DNA of 64,000 nucleotides from Adiantum capillus-veneris (lineage: Eukaryota > Streptophyta > Polypodiopsida > Polypodiales > Pteridaceae): NCBI GenBank assembly GCA_014529385.2, contig CM043955.1, positions 147,253,640-147,317,639 of the forward strand. Direction: 5' to 3'. Numbering within the stretch: the first letter of the stretch is position 1; every line of letters starts with the position of its first letter. The notes beneath the pieces were generated by a model. It saw only the letters and a list, made by a program, of their open reading frames with translations. It did not search any database and was not told where the DNA came from. The translations under genes and the position numbers were made by a program. This document shows positions 47,670 through 58,922 of this stretch, piece by piece.

Positions 47670-50600
47670 CTCCCCCTTGAGCTCTGCATGTTGCAGAGTC
47701 CAAGCATAGTCCGCAAACGTCGAAGCTTCTCAGCTCCGAGAGCCTTGGTAAAGATATCCGCTATCTGCTCCTCTGTGCTGACGTAGACCAAGTCGATGTC
47801 GCCCGCCAACACTCGCTCTCGAACGTAGTGGTAATGGACCTCTATGTGTTTGGTCCTGGCATGGAACACTGGGTTCCTAGCCAACTGCATGCTGCTGAGG
47901 TTGTCACAATGGATGACAATCTGTTGATCCACCTGCACTCCCAAGTCCTCAAGTAATGTGCGTAGCCAAGCTACCTCGCACGCCGCAACTGCTGCACCTG
48001 TGTACTCGGCCTCTGTGCTCGATAAAGCAACCGTAGGCTGCTTTTTGCTGCTCCAAGTAACAGCAGCACTCCCAAAAGAGAACATGAAGCCACTAGTAGA
48101 TCTCCTATCAACAATGCCGCCTGCCCAATCTGCATCTGTATACCCATACAATGCTAATGGCGCATCTGCTGCATAGAACAATGCATAGTCAAGAGTCCCT
48201 TGCACATATCGAAGTGTGCGTCGTACTCCATCCAAATGTGGCTTCCTCGGAAGCTTCATGAACTGACTCTCCAAGCCTACTGTGTAGCTCAAGTCTGGCC
48301 TCGTGATAGTCAAGTAGATTAGACTACCCACAATCTTCCTGTACATGTTGACATCCTCAACAACATCACCCTTCTCTGCACTCAGCTTTGCATTCACATC
48401 CAAGGGAATAGAAATTGGCTTACAATCAGCCATACCATACTTTGACAACATGTCCAAAGCATACTGTCTCTGTGACAACCATACACCCTCTGGAGTCCTG
48501 ATCACCTCAATGCCAAGAAAGTAGCGCAATTCGCCCAAATCTTTCATTTCAAACTCCTGTTTGAGAAGACCCTTCACATGGTCAATCTCCATAGCATTGT
48601 CACCCACAATAATAAGGTCATCTACATATATGGTAATGACCACAATCCCCACATCACTCTCACGTACATAGAGTGAATGATCAGCATGAGCTCTCCTAAA
48701 CCCAATACTGACAAGATACTTGGCAATCCTGTCATACCATGCTCTAGAGCCCTACTTCAAACCATACAAAGCTTTGAGAAGTCTGCATACATAATCTGGG
48801 TAACCTGGATCGACATAACCAGGTGGCTGATCCATATACACTTCCTCTTGCAACTCACCATTCAAGAAGGCGTTCTTTACATCCATTTGATGCATAATCC
48901 ATCCTCTAGATGCAGCCACTGCTATGACAGCTCTCACAGATGTCATCTTTGCCACTGGAGCAAAGGTCTCCTCATAGTCTATGCCATACGCCTGTGCATA
49001 ACCCTTTGCGACCAGCCTTGCCTTGTGACGCTCAATGTTACCATCAGCCTTGTGCTTGGTTTTATACACCCATTTACAGCCAATAGCTTCCTTGCCACTT
49101 GGCAATGGTACCAACTCCCATGTGTTGTTTTCTTCCAATGCAGCCATCTCTTCATTCATTGCATCATCCCAATGCACATTTCCAATTGCATCCTCAAAAC
49201 ATGTGGGCTCCACATCCTGTATCACCTTAGCCATGTAGGCTTGGTTATGCGCTAGATACCCATCATAAGTCAATTTCTAAACTGGATTTCTGACTCTGTT
49301 AGATCTACGCGGTCCTGGGTCACTCCTTTGCCCTCTAGCATCTTCTTGTACTTTCCTTACACCAGGTGTCCTGACAGCCGGAATTCCAAATTCCTCATTA
49401 AGACTTTGTTCAGAACCATCTGAATCCATGTCTACATGTGAAAAACCTAATGATGCATCGGCCATAAAGGGAGGTTCATCAACCTTTTCCTTTCCTTTTC
49501 GTGATACATTCCATGTACCTGCTGGTGGAGTAACCTGCGTACGTAGTCTACCATTCCATGGCTTCTCAACAGATCCACGAGAAGAGGACTCTTGTGGTCC
49601 ACTCAAAACCTGTGACTGTGGCCTCACATTTTGTACAACCACATCATCTTTTACATCAGCCCCAATAGTGCCATGTGCATTACTGTACCAGCTGCTCATC
49701 TCATCAAAGACTACATCTCTGCTCACTCGTAATTCTCGTGTAGTAGGATTGTAGCACCTGTACCCCTTTTGTTCAAGGGAATATCCCACAAGAATACATT
49801 TCTCTGCTTTAGGATCCAATTTCCTACGCAACTCATCTGGTACATGCACGTAAGCTATGCAGCCAAACACTTTCAAGTGTGCCAAATCAGGCTTTGTACC
49901 TGTAAACTTTTCCTCAGGTGTTACATCATGCACCGCAGTTGTAGGTGTCCTGTTCATAATGTACACAGCTGTATTTACAGCTTCAGCCCAGAAATGATGA
50001 GGCATGTTCTTCTCATTCATCAATGCACGTGCAACCTCTGCAATGTGCCTGTTTTTCCTTTCTGCGACCCCATTCTGTTGTGGAGTATATCTGCATGTAA
50101 ACTGCCTGCGTATACCATGCATTCGTAGAAAATCTGAAAAATCATTGGAGAAGTACTCTCCCCCTCCATCTGACCTCAATGTCTTGATTTGCATATCTGT
50201 CTCCTTCTCAATCATGACTTTGAAGTCTTGAAAGTGACCAAACACTTCACTTTTGTTACGCATGAAGTAGACCCATACTTTCCTTGTATGGTCATCAATG
50301 AAAGAGACATAATACCTGCAACCATGTATACTTGCAGTATCGGTTGGACCCCAAACATCTGTGTGCACCACCTCAAGTGGCTTTTTACATACATTGCGCT
50401 CATGTGGAAATGAGCCCTTTGACTGTTTTCCAAACTGGCATGCTGCACACACTTTATGCATAGCATCCACCTTGAATTTGGGCAAAACCTTTTACAATCA
50501 TTTTGATTGCATGCTGCGCAATCTCTGCTCATTGACATGGCCAATGTGTTTGTGCCAAATGTCAACATCAGCCACAACACCTGTGCCCTGTGCAAATAAT

Positions 50601-52297
50601 GCAGCTTTTACCTCAGGCATGTCTACATTCAGCGTAAACATTCTGCCCACACATTTGCCCTCTGTGATCAGCTTACAGCCATTCTGAAAATCTTCTACAT
50701 AACAGCCATTCGGATTGAAACGAACATGCAAACCCTGCTCAACCATTTGTCCAACAGAAACAAGATTCTTCGTAATGTTTGGGACATGAAGTACATCTGC
50801 TAAGTACTTTGATTTTCCACTCTTCGTATTTAGAGGTATGTCCCCTACATGAGCAATGGGGTGAGCTGTGTCATCTCTTGTCTGCACATAGCCTGACACA
50901 TCTGGTTTGCGCATATCTCTAAACCACTCTCCACGAGACGTCATGTGATTAGAGGCACCTGAATCCACATACCAAACATCATCTTGGGTGGAATTCTCTG
51001 TAGTCATTGTATTCATTACATGCTGCATAACAAACATGCGCTCGTTTTTGCTGTCGTCTGCATCTCTGCTAGTAGATGCATAGTTGCCCTGTTCTCTCTT
51101 TCCACTTGCTTTTCCCTTTGGACAGTCACGTGACATGTGACCTCTTTCACCACAAGTCCAACATTCTCTTCTATCTGCAGTATGTTGCTGCCTGCTTGAT
51201 CCTGCACCACGACCTCTTTGACTCCCCCTGCCTTGAGACTGGTTTCCCCTGCCACCTGTATTGTTTTGATTTGATTGACCTCCTTGAAATGGGCCCCCAC
51301 AACCCCTTGGGCCTCGACCACGACCTCTACCTCTACCTCTGTTGGAGTTAGAATAGAAGGCTTGTTCAGAATTATTTCTGTCATGAGAAGAAGATGTGTC
51401 AAGGTTCTTCTCCTCAAGAATAAGCATAGAAATCAAATCTTGGAACACGGGGATGTCGTCTCTTGTATTCATGGAAGACCTGAATTGTACATACTCATCT
51501 CCTAGACCATCCAAGCATGCACGGACAATGTCATCATCTTCCACTGAGACTTTAATAGATCCAAGAGCCTCAATGATACTCTTGATCTTCAAGGCATAAT
51601 CATTGATTGAGAGGTTGTTCCTCTTAACCTGATTTAGCTCCGACTTTAGTTGAAGCTTCCTGGCCTTGGTGTTCACCTCGAACACTCTGCCTAAGTTTTT
51701 CCATGCAATGGCGGGGGTTTCAGCATCTTGTAGATAGCCCATCATGCCATCTGTGATGCTCATAGAAATCCAATACATCACTTTGCTCTGGCCTTGTTGC
51801 GAGTCCCTCAAAGCTTTCCTTTGTTCTGCTATAGCATTTGCCTCGGGAATCTCTGGTTCCTTTTCATTGTCTCCTTCTACATAGTCCCAATAACCTTTTC
51901 CTTTTAGGAAATTTGTTATTCTGAACTTCCATGCAGGGTAGTTATTTTTCTCAAGCTTCTCAGTGACAATCTGACTGAAACCGTCAGACATCTTGAAGCA
52001 CTAAGACAAAATAGTTGCAATCTGCAAAAACCTGTAAATCTGCTGAACCTGCTATCGTGGTACCTATAACGCTTCCTACACTCAACGAGTGTCCACAATC
52101 AAGCGTACATACAACCAATGTACTTGTACAGTAAATCTCTCTGTACTACACTTTGGAGACCTGTTCAAAAACTTGTACGAAAAACTTGTTCAGAAACCTG
52201 TTCTCTGTGTTCGGCATCTGGTCGTGGATTGCGAGCGAAGGGGTTGTGATGCTCTTGCTCTCTTAGCCTCTCTTGCCTGCACCAGGCTCTGATACCA

Positions 52298-52614
52298 TGT
52301 AAAGAATGAGGATGCAAGAGAGCTACACAAGACAAGCACACGGAGATGGAAAGCTTCTTCTTCTTCTCACAGAAAAGAGAGTACAAAATGACTAAGTGCT
52401 AAAACTGAAAAGTAGCACATATGTACATGCGGTCACTAAGTGTGAACTCACTAGAACCATACTAGGCTGGCACTATAAGTGTAGTCCAACAGTTATAGAA
52501 TCACTGGCAGAGATCCTCTGTGTCGGTCACCTAACGCGCCAGTGAGTAAATGTCGTAAGCGGCCAAGACCCGTAGTGGATGCCAGCTCAAGATGTAGAGC
52601 TCGACATCTCAACA
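52298..52614 (-). repeat. 5' LTR of copia-2
   Basis: Right LTR, next to the tRNA-iMet site at 52,286-52,297 and followed by GGAAC. It differs from its partner by a 5-bp indel, a small indel and a handful of substitutions. Confidence 0.95.
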
Positions 52615-55600
52615 GGAACTAAGTAATTAGGGGCAATGTTTGAAGAAAGAGGAAAAAGTTTGATGTTAACGTGTGATTTTTCGTAAAATTACCTAATAAT
52701 TCCCTTAACAAGTCATCAATAGGGAAATTTAACTAATAACATCTCCTTGATGCATGTAAATAGTGTATATACTATAAAAAATCATCAAAAATTGATAGTT
52801 TTTTGTTATTTTTAATCATTTTTCTTGATATTGGGACTTAAAAATGGAGAACTCCAACAAAAAACAGGCAAGCTAGACACAAAGGAAGCTAACAGAAGGT
52901 TGGGCCTCAGGGACTTCTATGACCAGGAACCATGCGGTGTAGATTTCCAGAAAGCCTATGACCTACTGTCTACAATTAAAGAGGATGGATCATCCCAAAT
53001 TACTGACCAACAAGGGCAAAAAGTCAAAGTCGCAATCACAAATGAAATTATGTTCGAGGCACTGAAGTTGCCGAATGAAGGGATGACATTGCGGGCTCAA
53101 GACAGAAAGACAGCAGGCACATTCACTAAGGAGACTGTTGCTGCAAATTTTGCCGACCTCATCCAAAGGCAAGTGGAAGAACCAGCACGTCTGTACCATC
53201 AGCACTTCCACCCAGCAAAAAGATCATCACGGTATACCACACCAAATCATGCACTTGCGACTACCTTCAGCCAAGTATTGAAGTCGACAACCAGGCAACT
53301 AATTGATCATGCACAGTATGTGCTGACAACGCTAAAGGGCACCAAGAAAGAAGGTAAAATCACCTATCTGGGCACGCCTGAAATACTGACAAGAATAGTA
53401 TACCATGCTATTGGCATGGCCGACAATTTGCCACCATCCCCAGATCAGAATACATGGATTGTGTCTGCACAACCTTCTCCAAGAACTACGCGTTCATCAA
53501 AGCAAGTTTATAAATCTGATGAAGAATCTGCCAAAAGCTCCCACAAAGCTCATAACAGTGAGAGTTCAGACAATGAGGAGAGAAGGGCCAGAATAGAAGA
53601 GATGAAGAAGAAATATTTAGCTGCATACCAAGAAGAACCTTAGCAAAATAAGGCGAGGTTTGAAAGAGAAAAACAAACGTACGAAAGAAACCGCCAAGCT
53701 GCAGGTGAGGACCCAGAAAGGTGGGTCCCAAAAGAGATAAGGGGTCCCAGAACTAAGAACCCTGCAAGGAAAGAAGCAGAAGACCCCACACACTTTCTTG
53801 AAGCCCTCAAGTAAAAAGAAGCTCAAGAAGCTGAGAGGAAACCAAGAGAAGATGCAGCAGAGCAACAAAGACAAGCGGAGGCTATAGAGCAAGGAGAGAC
53901 ACAACACTATCAGGAGGAGATGTCTCTGAAGCCTACCTCACCTGCTACGGAAGAGGCAGACCACCCAATGCCAAGTCCTCGCCCTTCACCCATAGCTAGA
54001 CCCAATGAGGGCAAGGAAGCCAAAGAAAAGAGCTTGAACCGCAGGAAGCAGCCAGTTTTGAGTAGCCCAAAGTACCAAAAACAGAGACCACACCATATAA
54101 GACCGCCCAACAAGAAACCGTTGAGGCATCCATGAAGCCTCAAGAAGAAAAAGCAACAGAGGCAACCACAATGCCTCAAGGAGAGGAACAACCCCCGCCG
54201 CAACCACAAGCACCCACCACAGTACCAACCAAGGAGCCACACACAGAGACTGCTGAAATATCTAGACAGCCTACACAGTTTGAAGAATGGGAGACAAACG
54301 ATGAAGTCATCCTACAAGTAAATGAATATGTCAGGCAGATGCAACAAATGACAGAGAAAATGCGAACAACAACACTTAGCCGTAGTGCTAAGGCTAGGGA
54401 GCTGGAAACGGTCATCGATGCTCTACAAGGAGAGTTAGAAGACAGGATGAATGCCATTTCAGCTCTACAAAGACAAGTCAAAGAGCTGAAAGTTGAAGCC
54501 GAACAACACCATCTAGCCAAAGAGAAGCAGCAGAAAGAAATGGAGGAGCTAGGAGAACTTCTAGCAAAGTTATCATATGCATGCAAAACCAAAGATCGAC
54601 AGCTGACAGAGGTAACAAATAAACTCCTAACCACAACACTGTCATTACAAAATATCCAAAAACAGCTTGATGTAGTGAACGATTCTCTGCAATACTCAGA
54701 GCAAAGGATCAATGATCATGCAGCCATTTTAAGACAAAATGAAGAAAATCCTACCATCACCTTGATCAAAGGCACAGATGAAGTTTATAAGACTTTGGAA
54801 AAGAGCAATAAGGATCTCGAGCTAGAGCTAAAGCTAGAGCAATCACAAAGAAGAGACCTTGCACTGATGCAGGTACAACGCGAAGAACAGCTACTCAAGG
54901 AGATAGCAGAGCCAATCAGTTGCTGCAAGAGGGACAACCAGAGACACAAGAAGAAGCAGGTCCCTTAGAGCAACCAACTATTGAAATTCCCTTAGTCTCT
55001 TTTGTTGAGATGGAAACATAGCCGACAGAAGGGCTAGAAGAAGAATATTTTCAGGTACCCCTCATAGATGTTGAGCAGGTACCACCCATGGTCCATCTTT
55101 CTAAAGTTGAGGAAGATGCACTAAAGGAATAGGTTGCTCAAGAAATAGATGGAGAATGGAAAGCAACGATGGATTGGGAGTTGAGAGTTATCCATTTAGC
55201 TAACATCACTCCCAACCAAATCAATGCACAATGGCATCAACAACCATTGCCATATCCTTTGATCAATGTAGAGCTATTACAAGTAAAAGAAAGACTATAA
55301 GGATATGCAGGTAAAAGGTGCAGAGGATGTCCACCCCAAGTGGAGAAAGAGTTGGTTGAAAAAGAATCCAAGATATCTAATTTTGTTCACAAGAGCACCT
55401 GCAGCCCTTCAGAAAGACCCAATCTTTTGTCATGTACCAAGGGTAAGGATATGGTAAGCATATGAAGCACTGAGAAAGAAGCGGCTTACATGGTTGAACT
55501 ATCCATGATTGCCAGCTCCAGAGCAGGGACCGACAACAGAGAAGGACATGGTAAAAACCCTAATGGGCACCATGACTTTCTTCAAAAGTCTTCCTAACCT

Positions 55601-56220
55601 CTCATGTGCCATGCTATATAAGATTTACTAAATGTTGCTCACATGTATTGAAGCTCCAGAGCAGGGACCGACAACAGAGAAGGACATGGTGAAAACCCTA
55701 ATGGGCACCATGACTTTCTTCAAAAGTCTTCTTGACCTCTCATGTGCCATGCTATATAAGATTTACTAAATGTTGCTCACATGTATTGAAGCTTTTCACT
55801 AACCAGAGCAAGCAGGAGCACCATGGATGTCATTCCTTGAAGGTAATAAGGGTCTCTGCAACGACTTAAGTGGCTAGCCTTTCGAAGAAGTCCTTTATGG
55901 CTTCTACACCCGATGCATGTTTCTGCCATCAAGCAATATGTTGGCGTTTGAGGAAGCATTTTATACATGTTTCTTCACTTAGAGAATGAAGATATTTGGG
56001 CCAGTGATAAGCAGTCTCACATCCAAATTTGTTGGCTACTCAGTCATTAAGCTTAAAAACAGAGTCATGTACATTTCTTGCAGGTTCCTAGCAAAGAGAG
56101 AAGGCTCAGATATGAAAAAGCCTTACACGCACTGAAAGACCGCCTCGCCAGCCGTCAACCCGAAGATTACTTCAGCCCATGAAGTTGTGTCAAGGGACGA
56201 CACAGTCGAGAAGGGGGGAA
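52615..56220 (+). mobile_element. Ty3/gypsy element G: extra ORF region after integrase, and polypurine tract
   Basis: Resumes after the copia insertion. A first block at about 52.83-53.64 kb reads LGLRDFYDQEPCGVDFQKAY and ITNEIMFEALKLPNEGM, with the general look of the plant retrotransposon ORF1/transposon-protein type (FY...I...LKLP); this is inference. A proline/glutamine-rich hinge follows, then a long heptad-type coiled coil at about 54.3-54.9 kb (ELETVIDALQGELEDRMNAI, SALQRQVKELKVEAEQHHLA). A tail at about 55.8-56.1 kb is shared with the fragment at 1-210. The polypurine tract AAGGGGGGAA is at 56,211-56,220. Function unknown. Several breaks, mostly in the tail. Confidence 0.7.
55514..55789. 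repeat. Recent two-copy tandem duplication, 138-bp unit
   Basis: Units 55,514-55,651 and 55,652-55,789 begin AGCTCCAGAGCAGGGACC and are almost identical (a few substitutions), so this is young relative to the host element. Confidence 0.95.
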
Positions 56221-56413
56221 TGTTAGCAGCAAGCTAACTCGGATATCATTTTTTGGAGCTTTCATTGTAAAATACTTATTATTTTGATGAATCGAAAATA
56301 TTATAACTCCTACTTTTTAGATAAACATTGTAATTGATGAGCCGAGGCTACAAGATTCCAGATTGTATCAACCTGTCTTTAGTTAAAGCTCGTGGATTAT
56401 TAGTTTTGACCAC
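56221..56413 (+). repeat. 3' LTR start of Ty3 element G, interrupted
   Basis: Begins TGTTAGCAGCAAGC directly after the polypurine tract and follows the LTR at 29,026 for about 190 bp up to CACAAAAACTTG. There similarity stops, well before the TATA box. The remainder of the LTR is not seen before the window ends, so the sequence from about 56,414 is an insertion or a deletion junction. Confidence 0.8.
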
Positions 56414-56573
56414 AAAAACTTGTGTAATGTACCCAAAAAATTTTCAATAAAAGTATTTTATTTACTTTGCAAATATTTGAGGTTTGCATTTTATTAAGTC
56501 AAAGAGCATTCTAATGGAACAATCGGATCAAAATCAAACTTTAGAACTATTAGTTATGACCCTTATTCACTTT

Positions 56574-56833
56574 AAAACTATAGATTGTTGGGAAACTTAA
56601 GCCTCAAGATTTATCTAATGATAAGAGTTAACCCTTTAGGAAAGAGAGAGTAATTTTAGGAAAGGAGGAGCAATTTTAGAAGAGAAGGAGTAAGAGGAGT
56701 ACTTTTAGGAAAGAAAGAGTCTTTTAGAAAAGAGAGAGAAGGAGCTTAGTTTAGAACTCTTTTCTTCGAAGCTAAGCTTCTTCTAAGAGGTTCGAAATCG
56801 TGCATCGAAATTCGTGTCTGGAAAAAATCCCAA
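56574..56833 (+). repeat. Long direct repeat, copy A
   Basis: About 260 bp starting AAAACTATAGATTGTTGG, matched at about 95% by copy B at 63,755. Contains several AGGAAAGAG-type purine runs and a TTCTTCGAAGCTAAGCTTCTTC palindromic patch. The copies bracket the PLE with a period of 7,181 bp. Confidence 0.9.
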
Positions 56834-56906
56834 AAAAAAACAATCGTGACCGTGCGCAAACTTATCTCTGCTTGCTTCCCTCTATTCTTAGCCAACCTTG
56901 AGAGCC

Positions 56907-57316
56907 TATATAAAGATCCCTCTCTCTTCACTTTGAAGACACACACTCTCAGAAGTGGAAGCTGTCTTGCCTTGACGTCGGAGTTACCTTCTCTCCCTCG
57001 ACCTTTCTTTCTCAAGCTCTTACCCTCAAGCCATCTCCATCTCCAGCTTATTTCTCTACCATCATTGTGCTGCCCCTCAAATTCTTGAGTTCTCTTTCCC
57101 ACTTCCTCCTTTCTCCTTTGCAATACGATGGCCCCGAAGCAAGTGACTGGAAGCTCGAAGGATACTCATGTCACTCGACCTCCAAGAAAGGTGCAGAAGA
57201 AGGCATCAACTACTCCAAACGTTGCTCAAGCGGAGGTATTGGTTGCAAAAGAAGTCGAGGCCGTCCAACCTCAACTACGAGAGGTAATCAAATGTGTTGT
57301 TAATTCGGTAAGATGA
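56907..57316 (+). CDS. TATA box and short basic ORF in the repeat-A-proximal region
   Basis: A TATA box (TATATAAAG) at 56,907-56,915 is followed by a CT-rich leader and an ATG at 57,128 opening MAPKQVTGSSKDTHVTRPPR, a 62-residue basic, alanine/valine-rich peptide ending at 57,316. A GAGAG|GTAATC splice-donor-like site lies at about 57,281, so it could be a first exon. No family recognised. It may belong to the PLE or to a separate element carrying the direct repeat. Confidence 0.3.
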
Positions 57317-57540
57317 CTTTATAATTCTACATCGTTATACATGATGACCGGTAAGTTAAGCCCAAGAATTCCCGTTTCCCGTCCTCCGCTTTTTTTTCCC
57401 CGCCGCGACCGCCGCCGTCTGGCTTGCCCGTCCTCCGCTTTTCAACCCGAACCCTAGTTCTCAACCCATTATAACCGGTTTTGGATGAGGATTCTCCGTT
57501 AATGTCCCATAAGATTAACCCCGCGAACCAGACTTATGGC

Positions 57541-57640
57541 GTTAATTTCGTAACATAAACTCCCTATTTGTGGTGTAAACCCGCAAACCATATTTGTGGC
57601 ATTATTTTTGTAACATAAGCTCCCTATTTGTGGAGTAAAC
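57541..57640. repeat. Tandem repeat, 60-bp unit
   Basis: Unit 57,541-57,600 (GTTAATTTCGTAACATAAAC to TTTGTGGC) is followed by a second partial copy to 57,640, and the end of a further copy precedes it (GCGAACCAGACTTATGGC). It lies in the GC- and C-rich start of the PLE leader. Confidence 0.8.
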
Positions 57641-58062
57641 TTCAAAACGTAAGTCTCCTTGGAAACCTGCACCTTTCCAAACTCTTTAGCCTTATTAATA
57701 CAGTACCCTCAACATTTAAGAAGTTTACGGACAACCTCTTATTTTTCTGCCCTTGGTACCACCACCCGCCCTTGGTACCACCACCCGACTCCGCCCAATC
57801 ACTCAGACAAACCCGCCTAATCCCTCAGACAAACCCACTAACTCGCGTGCAACACAGGCTAATCGATCTGAGCCGACAAAGGGCCTTCTAATATTTGTGT
57901 TGCGCTGTTTCCCTCTCTGCGCGTCAGGAGAACCAAGAGAGAAGGCTGTCACTCACTGACCGCAGGCTCATCGCCTTGCACCACTCTTCAGCTTCACCCC
58001 TTACCTTTACCACCCTAACACCCCCTAACAGCTTCTAACTCTGCACAATACACCATACCCAT

Positions 58063-58909
58063 CTCTACGAAGTTGCGCCATACCTGCCCACCTCAACGAA
58101 GTTACGCCATACCTGCCCCTCTACGCACTCACCACCACAGCCACCCTTATCACCCCTACAACACTAAGCACATCACCTGCTCGCCACCCACTACTTAGCC
58201 CGACTAACACGCACTGGTTGTCAGACCCTGAAACAGTCACAATTGTGCGACTTTGACTCCAGCTCTTCCTGGCTTGCTGGTAGTAGAGAAGACTGTCCTA
58301 CAGCACGTCATCCTCTCGCAACCGCAGCGGCTTCTCCCCAACCATGCTTCATCCTCTTGCAACTGCAATCGGAACGTCCTCAGATACAAGCTCGTCAACC
58401 TCAGCCACAGGCGGCTGCGTCGTCTTCATCCTCTTGCAACTGCAACCGTAACATCCTCAGATACAAGCCTGTCAACCTCAGCCATGCGGCTACGTCATCT
58501 TCTCATAACCTCAACTACTAGCCGTCAACTACTAGCCGTCATCTTCTCACAACCTAAACTACAGGCAGCCATAGTAGGTAAGCTAAACTCGGATGGCAGC
58601 TGCAGCCCTTCAGTTGTGCTATATAAAGCTCGTCAGTTTAAGGCCAAATTCCCATGGCACGGCCGTTCAGTCGTGCTATATAAAGCTCGTCAATTTAAGG
58701 CCAAATTCCCATGCCATGGTGCAAGAGGCGAGTCAGCCGGATTAACTTGGTTTTTAAGCTATTAACTTGGTTTTTAAGCTATTAACTTGTTTTTTAAGCT
58801 ATTAACTTGGTTTCTAAGCTAGTAGCTCCATACTAAACCCTCGACTTCACAACTAACTCTTATCCTAGCTCCATACTAAACCCCCGACTTCACAACTAAC
58901 TCTTATCCT
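58063..58909. repeat. Leader assembled from five tandem-repeat families
   Basis: Within 850 bp: a 28-bp unit twice (58,063-58,118, GAAGTT-CGCCATACCTGCCC); a 77-bp unit twice (58,350-58,501, CATCCTCTTGCAACTGCAA); a 57-bp TATA-bearing unit twice (58,606-58,717); a 20-bp unit four times (58,741-58,820, ATTAACTTGGTTTTTAAGCT); and a 43-bp unit twice (58,824-58,909, AGCTCCATACTAAACCC). All lie just upstream of the first PLE ORF. Open frames here are incidental. Confidence 0.9.
58606..58717 (+). promoter_or_regulatory. Duplicated TATA-box unit upstream of the PLE ORF
   Basis: Both copies of the 57-bp unit contain CTATATAAAGCTCG, at 58,619 and 58,676, about 300 and 245 bp before the ORF start at 58,923. 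This looks like a duplicated core promoter; no transcription evidence is available from sequence. Confidence 0.5.
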
Positions 58910-58922
58910 ACCTCGATTAAGC

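Larger units (their letters stand above)
47349..52614 (-). mobile_element. Ty1/copia retrotransposon, nearly whole (copia-2)
   Basis: 5,266 bp with LTRs at 47,349-47,669 (321 bp) and 52,298-52,614 (317 bp), both TGTAAAG to TCTCAACA. Primer site TGGTATCAGAGC (tRNA-iMet) is at 52,286-52,297 and a polypurine tract lies beside the left LTR. Flanks GGAAT and GGAAC form a near-perfect 5-bp target duplication. Minus-strand parts in order: gag with CCHC knuckle (CWTCGERGHMSRDC) and protease (WYVDSGASNHMTS), about 50.5-52.0 kb; integrase (VSFIDDHTRKVWVYFMR, TPQQNGVAERKNRHI), about 49.3-50.5 kb; RT ([30 protein letters not shown]) and RNase H (STSGFMFSFG, VALSSTEAEY), about 47.7-49.3 kb. It has about three breaks. 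The LTRs differ at roughly 8-9 of ~315 sites, so it is about 1 My old at the rice rate. Confidence 0.95.

Noticed and set aside
52825-54968. Envelope-like gene in element G
   Set aside because: No signal peptide, membrane span or furin-type site is evident; the block is hydrophilic with a coiled coil and looks like an internal non-envelope ORF.
56330-56350. TTGATGAGCCGAGG motif in the 56,221 LTR, resembling a hammerhead core
   Set aside because: Lacks the C of CUGAUGA, has no GAAA after a stem II, and the same text in the LTR at 29,026 shows no compensating pairs.
56574-57300. Direct repeats A and B read as ordinary LTRs
   Set aside because: Shared sequence starts 12 bp before the TGTTGGG that would be the LTR start, and neither a primer site nor a polypurine tract is visible. 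Kept open as an alternative but not annotated as LTRs.
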